NCBI GenBank assembly: GCA_039587535.1
Contig: JBDHIF010000002.1
Span: 124,001 to 188,000, forward strand
Reading direction: 5' to 3'
Origin: JAWLHJ01 sp039587535
GTDB lineage: Bacteria > Gemmatimonadota > Gemmatimonadetes > Longimicrobiales > Gaopeijiaceae
DNA: 64,000 nucleotides
Shown here one piece after another: positions 58,752-64,000 of the stretch; position 1 is the stretch's first letter; every line of letters starts with the position of its first letter. Position numbers and translations under genes: made by a program. The notes below the pieces were generated by a model, which was not told the DNA's origin, searched no databases, and was given only the letters and a program-made list of their open reading frames with translations.

Positions 58752-60250
58752 CAGGACGGGTCCAGAACGAGGAAGCCGGCCGCGCAGGCCACGGCGAGGG
58801 CGGTGACGAACTCCGGGAGGTCGACCGGAGGCGCCGCTCGATTATACCCGCTCCAGAGCTCCGGGACACCGTCCATGCCCACGGCAATTCGCGTGAGGAC
58901 GCGCAAGTCGACCGAGCGGAAGTAGCGAACGGGCTCGGGATGGACGTCGCTCACCAGGTGATCGTCGAGGATCAGCTCCCGATCACGCAGTCCGGGTCGT
59001 TGGACCACCCGCGTCGTGGGGCCGTGCACGAGCTCCAGTCTGGACCGCGCTCGAAGCTCCTCATGGGCTGCCACTACCGCGTGTCTCTCCACGTGGACCT
59101 CACCCAAACCCGAGGCCGGCGCCTCCGCTCGGGCCGAGACCGCAGCCGCAAGGCGGTCAGTCCAAAACGGCTCGCGGTAGGCTTCGGCGGCGCTCTCGAA
59201 GAAGTCGGCCGCCCGTGCCCGGTAGTCGGCGGCGACGTTGCGCTCGTGCGCGTCGAAGAACGTCGTCCCGTGCTCGCTCAACCGTGGATCGTTCAGGCAG
59301 GACGCGGCCACGATGCCTGCGAGCCGACCGGAGATCAGTGCCTTTTTCACACCGTACGAGCTCAACGGGTCGATGAAGCTCCCCGCGTCTCCGGCCAGGA
59401 GGACGCCGTGGTCGGCATGACGCCGACTGGTGTAGAGGGAAGCCGGACAGGCCCACACGGTGCCTCCCACGTGCGTCGCCTCGGCGAGCATGCTCTGCAG
59501 CACAGGGACCTGCCGAAGCTCGTTCTGGAGGCGGTCCAGGAGATCCGTCGACCCGAGCGGAGCGTGCCTGGGATCCACCATGGCCGTCACGCACCTCGAG
59601 GTCGGCGACACGGGCACGGACCAAGCCCAGCCCCCCGGGTGGCTCCCGATCACCGTGTGGCCCTCGTCCGGATCGTTCTCCCGCTCGCGAACCCGCCACC
59701 GGCCCACCAGCGCCAGCGTGGACGTACGACGGTCAGGGGTCCTGCCGAGGCGCCTGGCAAGGAAGCCGTGGCGCCCAGTGGCGTCGACCACCCATGGGGC
59801 CTCGAAGGTGGATGCGCCTTCCCCTGCGCCCTGGCAGCCGATACGCCAACCGTCCGAGGATCGCTCCGCCGTACGGGCGTGGAGCCCCGCGCGCACCTCT
59901 ACTCCGGCGGCGCGCAGCACGCCGTCCAGAACTGCCTCCAGGCTGCCCCGATCGGCGTGATAGCCCCTCGTGTCATCCGCGAACGCCTCCCGCCGTGTGG
60001 GCGTGTCCGCCCAGGCCACGGTGTTCCCGAGATTCGGTACGAAGGCCGCTCCGTCCATGGCCTGAGCGAATCCCAGCTCTTCGAGGAGCGATCGGGCGGA
60101 AGGCGGGATTGATTGGCCGAGCGAAGCTCCGGGGGGCGTGATCGGCCGCACCAGCGTCACCCGGCGGCCGGCATCCGCCAGCACCATGGCCGCGGCGGCC
60201 CCGGCGGGTCCGCCACCCAGGACCAGCGCGTCCGAGCGGAACGCCGTCAT
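58751..60250 (-). CDS. qhpG: FAD-dependent monooxygenase QhpG (Trp hydroxylation for CTQ)
   Basis: A 499-residue flavoprotein with the FAD-binding motif VLGGGPAGAAAAMVLADAG, the second FAD site GVLLAGDAGSFIDPLSSYGVKKAL and DATGRHGFLARRLG, as in tryptophan halogenases and aromatic hydroxylases. QhpG is known to add two oxygens to the gamma-subunit tryptophan in CTQ formation. ATG 60250 was chosen because the flavin motif follows directly; an in-frame GTG at 60298 adds 16 residues. No clear ribosome site is seen for either. An AraC-type qhpR regulator is not present beside it. Confidence 0.88.
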   Translation of the reverse strand: MTAFRSDALVLGGGPAGAAAAMVLADAGRRVTLVRPITPPGASLGQSIPPSARSLLEELGFAQAMDGAAFVPNLGNTVAWADTPTRREAFADDTRGYHADRGSLEAVLDGVLRAAGVEVRAGLHARTAERSSDGWRIGCQGAGEGASTFEAPWVVDATGRHGFLARRLGRTPDRRTSTLALVGRWRVRERENDPDEGHTVIGSHPGGWAWSVPVSPTSRCVTAMVDPRHAPLGSTDLLDRLQNELRQVPVLQSMLAEATHVGGTVWACPASLYTSRRHADHGVLLAGDAGSFIDPLSSYGVKKALISGRLAGIVAASCLNDPRLSEHGTTFFDAHERNVAADYRARAADFFESAAEAYREPFWTDRLAAAVSARAEAPASGLGEVHVERHAVVAAHEELRARSRLELVHGPTTRVVQRPGLRDRELILDDHLVSDVHPEPVRYFRSVDLRVLTRIAVGMDGVPELWSGYNRAAPPVDLPEFVTALAVACAAGFLVLDPS

Positions 60251-60590
60251 GGGTGGACGGGGGGAGCGGAGTTGCCCACCGGGCTCGTCGCAATCCACGA
60301 GCGGGGTGCGCCTACTCCTCTACCTCCGCGGCGGGTCATCTCGGGGGGACAGGGAGCGCGAGGACCACAGACGGTGAAGGCCAAGAGGGACTCGAAATCA
60401 AGGATGACACCCATGGACGGACTCCGGGACGGCGGGACCACAGGATCCTACTTTAGCCGGCCCCGGAGGTCGAGTGCGGCTGAGTGCGAGGTGCCGAGCC
60501 ATGCGGCAGCGGTCTCGCGGTGGTGCGGCTCAGGGGGGGCGATTACGTTCCCGACTACCATTGCCGAGTCTCGGACCCCCCCACAGAGGC
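60251..60590. other. Divergent intergenic region between qhpG and the DUF1028 gene
   Basis: About 340 bp with no convincing coding frame. It should hold the promoter of the qhpGFE unit (minus) and of the DUF1028 gene (plus). No regulator gene, operator repeat or RNA element was recognised. Confidence 0.45.
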
Positions 60591-61466
60591 ATGATCATGC
60601 CCCGCCGTCCGCCCCTGTCGATCGTGGCCGCATTCGCGGTTGCGGCCTGCGCCGAAGCCCCGGAATACCCCACCGAGTTGGACATGACCACGTGGTCCGT
60701 GGTGGCGGTCGACCCGGCCACCGGAGATGTCGGTGTGGCCGTGTCGTCTTGCGTGCCGACGTTCGGCGACGGAGTCGCGGCTCTGGTGCCCGGCATGGGG
60801 GCGGCGGCCACGCAGGCCGGGTGGAACCTCGAAAATCGCAACCTTGTCTTCGAATCCCTCCAGGAGGGCCTCACCGCCGAGGAGATCGTCCTTCGGGTCA
60901 CGGATCCGGAGTGGGACGCCGAGACCGACCGTCGTCAGTATGGGATTGTGACCATCCACGATGGGCTCGTCCATGCGGCCGGGTTCACCACCCCTTCCCG
61001 CCAAGGCATGACACTGGACGACGACGGGTCCGCGCGGTACGCGGGCGTCATGACGGACGCGAGCCACGGCGTGAGCTCCCAGGGGAATACGCTGGAGAGT
61101 GAGGAAGTGGTGCGGGCACCCCTCGATGCCTATCGATGGGAGGATCCGGCAGGGTTCAACGCTCTGCCCGACCGACTGATGAGGGCGTTGGAGGCAGGGT
61201 CCGTGGCGGGCGGAGACGTGCGCTGCAACAGGGACAACGTCAGGCAGACCACGGCCATGGCCGCCATCCTTGTGGCCCGAGGGGGAGATGAGCCCTACGC
61301 CACGGAAAATATCGGCATGACTGACGCCGGGTCGGCTGCAGCGCCGTGGCTGGCGCTCTCGGTACACACTGAGCGCTTCGCCGAGAACCCTCTCCTCGAG
61401 CTCCGGGGCCAGTACGATGCCTGGCGAAGGACCGTGGACCTGGAGCCGCTGAGCTTCGACCCCTGA
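60591..61466 (+). CDS. DUF1028 lipoprotein (putative Ntn-hydrolase-like)
   Basis: The 291-residue protein matches DUF1028: TTWSVVAVDPATGDVGVAVSSC, ALVPGMGAAATQAGWN, QYGIVTIHDGLVHAAGFT, SHGVSSQGNTLESEEVV and GGDVRCNRDNVRQTTAMAAIL. The family has an Ntn-hydrolase-like fold, but its substrate is not settled. A leader IVAAFAVAAC with a lipobox-like cysteine (C20) suggests a lipoprotein. The ATG at 60591 follows AGAGG. It stands alone, divergent from qhpG. Confidence 0.82.
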   Translation: MIMPRRPPLSIVAAFAVAACAEAPEYPTELDMTTWSVVAVDPATGDVGVAVSSCVPTFGDGVAALVPGMGAAATQAGWNLENRNLVFESLQEGLTAEEIVLRVTDPEWDAETDRRQYGIVTIHDGLVHAAGFTTPSRQGMTLDDDGSARYAGVMTDASHGVSSQGNTLESEEVVRAPLDAYRWEDPAGFNALPDRLMRALEAGSVAGGDVRCNRDNVRQTTAMAAILVARGGDEPYATENIGMTDAGSAAAPWLALSVHTERFAENPLLELRGQYDAWRRTVDLEPLSFDP

Positions 61467-61656
61467 CACGTCTGGAGGCGGACTCCTCCAGGACGGACAC
61501 TGGTCTGGTGCGCGGCCTGCGACCGCGGGGTTTCCCGCGCGGCGGACAGTGGGGCTCCGGAGCGGGTACGACCGCCCTGGCGGTGGGAACGAACGGGGCC
61601 GGCGCGCGTAGATTGGCGCAACGCTCCCGTCTCTGATTCCCGGAACCATCCGCGCC

Positions 61657-62304
61657 GTGCGATTGAAGCTCACCGTCCTCACGGTCATCCTCGCCTTCGT
61701 CCTTGCTCTGGATCTGGTCACCAAGAGTTGGGCGCTCCGCACCCTGGTGTTCGAGCGCGGGGAGCTCTTCGGGGGCCTGGTACCGCTGACGCTGGCCTTC
61801 AACAAAGGCGCCGCGTTCGGCATCAGTGTGGGGGACGACTCTCGTTGGTTGTTCGTGCCGATCACCTTCGTCGCCCTCGGCCTTCTCGGGGTTCTCTTCA
61901 AACAGGCGGAGCGGGGCGACTGGCTGAGAATCACGGCCATCTCGTTGGTCGTGTCCGGGGCGTTGGGCAACCTCTACGACCGCCTTCGGTGGGACCGGGG
62001 TGTGGTAGACTTCATCGGTCCGTTGGACCTGGGATTCTGGTACTTCCCGATCTTCAACGTAGCCGACATGGCCATCAGCTGCGGGGCCGTGATGCTGGCC
62101 ATCTCCTTCTGGGTGGAGGAGAAGCGTCTAGCAGAGCGGGAGGCCGCGGAGGCGGCCGCCTCCGAGGGCGCTACGGCGGCCGCGGGAGATGGGAGCCAAT
62201 CCGCCGGCGACCGAGTGGACGCGACCCATGTGGAAGGCTCGGCCACGGAATCGGGGGACGCGCCCCCGGCAAGTCTTGACGAGGACTCGGCTTCCACCGG
62301 TTAG
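61657..62304 (+). CDS. lspA: Lipoprotein signal peptidase (signal peptidase II)
   Basis: A 215-residue inner-membrane aspartic protease that cleaves prolipoproteins. The catalytic aspartates are D118 in VVDFI and D137 in NVADMAI; AFNKGAAFGI and GALGNLYDRL are the other conserved segments, with four membrane helices. The last 55 residues form an unusual acidic, Ala/Ser/Gly-rich tail beyond the normal end. GTG start. It is convergent with the CorC-like gene. Confidence 0.95.
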   Translation: MRLKLTVLTVILAFVLALDLVTKSWALRTLVFERGELFGGLVPLTLAFNKGAAFGISVGDDSRWLFVPITFVALGLLGVLFKQAERGDWLRITAISLVVSGALGNLYDRLRWDRGVVDFIGPLDLGFWYFPIFNVADMAISCGAVMLAISFWVEEKRLAEREAAEAAASEGATAAAGDGSQSAGDRVDATHVEGSATESGDAPPASLDEDSASTG

Positions 62305-62359
62305 TCCGCGCGTCGTCGGAGCGCAGATAGCCGCTCCGGCGTAAGGTGCCTGCCTCCCG

Positions 62360-63589
62360 TTACTGCTTGGCCCGAGGGAGGAAGAGCAGGTACTCGATGC
62401 GGCGGCCCCTCATCCGGGTCACTCGAAGCCGCCCGGAGTCCAGCTCGATCTCGTCACCGACCGACGGGATCCTGTTCAGCCGGCCGAAGACCAAGCCTCC
62501 GACCGTGTCGAAGTCTTCGTCGTCGCCAGGGACGAAATCCAGGCGTTCGGCGGCCTCCCTCAGGGAAGCACCGCCCCAGACCCGAAGGCGTCCCGTTGCC
62601 AGGGGCTGGAAGTCCACCGGCTCGTCGCCTTCGTGCTCGTCTTGGATCTCCCCGACGATCTCCTCTATTAGGTCCTCGAGCGTCACCAGCCCGGCGGTGC
62701 CTCCGAACTCGTCGAGCACGATCGCCATCTTGGTTCGCTCCTGACGCATCTCAGGGATGAGATCCTCCACCGGCTTGGATGCAGGGGCGAAGGGCAGGGG
62801 GCGCATGACCATCTCCAGGTCGGTGATCCCGTCCCGGTCCGCGCGCCAGATGTCGCGCCCGATGACGATGCCGAGAACGTGATCCAGGTTGTTCTCGAAG
62901 ACGGGCAACCTCATGTGACCCCTGTCGAGCATGGTGTCCCGCGCTTCCTGAACCGTGGCCGTGGAAGGGATCGCGACCATGTCCGTGCGAGGCGTCATGA
63001 CCTCTCCAATGGACACCTCGTCCAACCGGATCACGCTTGACACGACACGCCACTCGTCCTCGTCCAATGCGCCTTCGCGGCGTCCGATCTCCGCCAGGAC
63101 CTCCAGCTCGGCCCGGCTGATGGTGGGTTGCTCACCCCCGGGCGTGAGCATGCGCGAGATCCATCCGAGCGGGATCAGGACCGGCTTCATCAGCACGATC
63201 ATGGCCCGCAGGACATGGACCGAGGGCACCGCGAGCTGCTTCCAGAAAGTCGCTCCGATGGTCTTGGGAACGATCTCGGAGAACAGAAGGACCGCCAACG
63301 TCAGGGCCGCGGAGAACGCCGTGACCCAGGCTTCCCCGAACACGCGGGCCGCCACCGCGCCGCCCATGGCCGCGCCCATCGAGTGTGCGATGGTGTTCAA
63401 CGTCAGGATCGCGGCGATGGGCTCGTCGATGTTCTTCTGTGCCTTCTCCAACCAGACTCCCGCAGGATGTCCCTCTTCCTTCAGGAGCGCCGTGTATGAA
63501 TGCGAGACGGACAGGAACACCGCCTCGAGGATGGAGCACAGGAATGAAGTCGTCAGCGAAACGCCGAGGATCCACGCGAGTGTGATCAT
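62360..63589 (-). CDS. CorC/HlyC-family membrane protein (CNNM + CBS pair + CorC domain)
   Basis: A 409-residue protein: an N-terminal CNNM/DUF21 membrane domain (about 1-170; ITLAWILGVSLTTSFLCSILEAVFLSVS, LLFSEIVPKTIG), two CBS domains (about 195-320; VMTPRTDMVAIPSTATVQEARD, MRLPVFENNLDHVLGIVIGRD) and a C-terminal CorC/HlyC domain (VWGGASLREAAERLDFVPGDDEDFDTVGGLVFGRL). Family members are linked to magnesium or cobalt efflux; the substrate here is unknown. ATG 63589 was chosen since the membrane domain begins there. Confidence 0.92.
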   Translation of the reverse strand: MITLAWILGVSLTTSFLCSILEAVFLSVSHSYTALLKEEGHPAGVWLEKAQKNIDEPIAAILTLNTIAHSMGAAMGGAVAARVFGEAWVTAFSAALTLAVLLFSEIVPKTIGATFWKQLAVPSVHVLRAMIVLMKPVLIPLGWISRMLTPGGEQPTISRAELEVLAEIGRREGALDEDEWRVVSSVIRLDEVSIGEVMTPRTDMVAIPSTATVQEARDTMLDRGHMRLPVFENNLDHVLGIVIGRDIWRADRDGITDLEMVMRPLPFAPASKPVEDLIPEMRQERTKMAIVLDEFGGTAGLVTLEDLIEEIVGEIQDEHEGDEPVDFQPLATGRLRVWGGASLREAAERLDFVPGDDEDFDTVGGLVFGRLNRIPSVGDEIELDSGRLRVTRMRGRRIEYLLFLPRAKQ

Positions 63590-63919
63590 GGTCGGGTCGT
63601 GGGCGCAGGGGCCCACGGAGCCTTCACCTCCGCCGCGGCGTCGAGAGTGAGGTTGCGGTGGTCGGTCGGAGATCCCGCATGTCCCGCCGGACCTGGCGTC
63701 CGCTTCGAATGACCATCCGTGTCGACTCCCTCGTCGGTGGTGGGCTCCCGCTCGGAGCACCGATGCGAGAAAATACTAGGAGGGCGGACGCGGGTCGACA
63801 AATCCGCTGTTGCCGCCCGTGCGGACTAGCATCGCGGATCCCCCGACGACTTCGGGGTAGGAGAGCCCTTCGACCCCGATGTTTCTGGCATGCGCGCCCA
63901 GATGGAGGTAGTCCCCCAA
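63590..63919. other. Intergenic region before the last gene, no gene seen
   Basis: About 330 bp between divergent genes. It should carry promoters on both strands. Open frames here have no protein-like features, and no tRNA or repeat was recognised. Confidence 0.4.
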
Positions 63920-64000
63920 GTGAGTGATCGAGTGCCGATCCGGTCCCGACGTCGCACTGTCGGGCTGGTCTTGGTCATCGTAGCCGCTGTCGCGATCGCG
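63920..64000 (+). CDS. N-terminus of an exported or membrane protein, cut by the window end
   Basis: The last 81 bases encode 27 residues: a basic start (MSDRVPIRSRRR) and a hydrophobic helix (TVGLVLVIVAAVAIA), that is a signal peptide or membrane anchor. GTG 63920 lies 11 bp after GGAGG. In-frame ATG codons at 63902 and 63890 could also start it. The family cannot be told. Confidence 0.5.
   Translation, partial: MSDRVPIRSRRRTVGLVLVIVAAVAIA

Noticed and set aside
1..64000. CRISPR arrays, insertion sequences, phage genes or rRNA genes.
   Set aside because: No regularly spaced repeats, transposase motifs, integrases or rRNA segments were seen; the only notable repeats are those after ssrA.

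Overview
This is a gene-dense, GC-rich bacterial chromosome segment from a Gram-negative organism. The best guess is a member of the Gemmatimonadota or a close relative. This rests on gene content and protein style, not on a database search: a SusC/SusD-type outer-membrane pair, many small secreted or lipoprotein genes of unknown function with short Ala/Val-rich leaders, a FlgD/T9SS-like sorting module ending in TKKMYVLK, a free-standing PDZ protein, and a mannose-type PTS encoded with HPr kinase.

Layout. 1-1229 (minus): msrQ (cut by the window edge) and msrP, periplasmic methionine-sulfoxide repair. 1796-8015: a stop/start-overlapping run rnz, hypothetical, tyrA, aroA, cmk, then rpsA. 8047-17740: a PBP1-like lipoprotein and a propionyl-CoA module (carboxyltransferase, biotin carboxylase, biotin carrier, methylmalonyl-CoA mutase catalytic chain), with a PDZ protein and an RlmD-type RNA methyltransferase between. 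17907-33730: a tightly packed same-strand run with fmdB, argS, a PfkB kinase, purM, an outer-membrane protein, riboflavin genes (ribD, ribE, ribBA, ribH), nusB, a glycosyltransferase, hpf, hprK and a complete mannose-family PTS (IIA, IIB, IIC, IID, HPr, EI). 33818-42234: metK, a bifunctional-nuclease-family protein, a membrane-anchored unknown, recO, selB, a secreted sorting-module protein, ptsN with a zinc-ribbon partner, and dusB. 42431-42783: ssrA (tmRNA), followed by an 80-bp direct repeat of its own 3' end and a gene-poor stretch to 43903. 43904-46376: divergent alanine/sodium symporter and universal stress protein. 46534-51430: SusC, SusD and a small lipoprotein. 51624-60250: a complete quinohemoprotein amine dehydrogenase (QHNDH) locus, qhpADCB on the plus strand convergent with qhpEFG on the minus strand. 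60591-64000: a DUF1028 lipoprotein, lspA, a CorC/HlyC-type membrane protein and the start of one more exported protein.

How the parts work together. The most distinctive system is the QHNDH locus. The gamma subunit (qhpC) keeps every residue needed for the cysteine tryptophylquinone cofactor and the three Cys-to-acid thioether bridges. It sits with the radical-SAM cross-linker (qhpD), the flavoprotein Trp hydroxylase (qhpG), the leader protease (qhpE) and the ABC exporter (qhpF). The diheme alpha and beta-propeller beta subunits complete a periplasmic amine-oxidising enzyme. The PTS block has HprK and an HPr with both phosphorylation sites but no adjacent sugar-catabolic gene, so its substrate or regulatory role is open. 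The region downstream of ssrA looks like a worn integration or duplication site. Functional calls come from motif and family recognition by reading; no searches were run.
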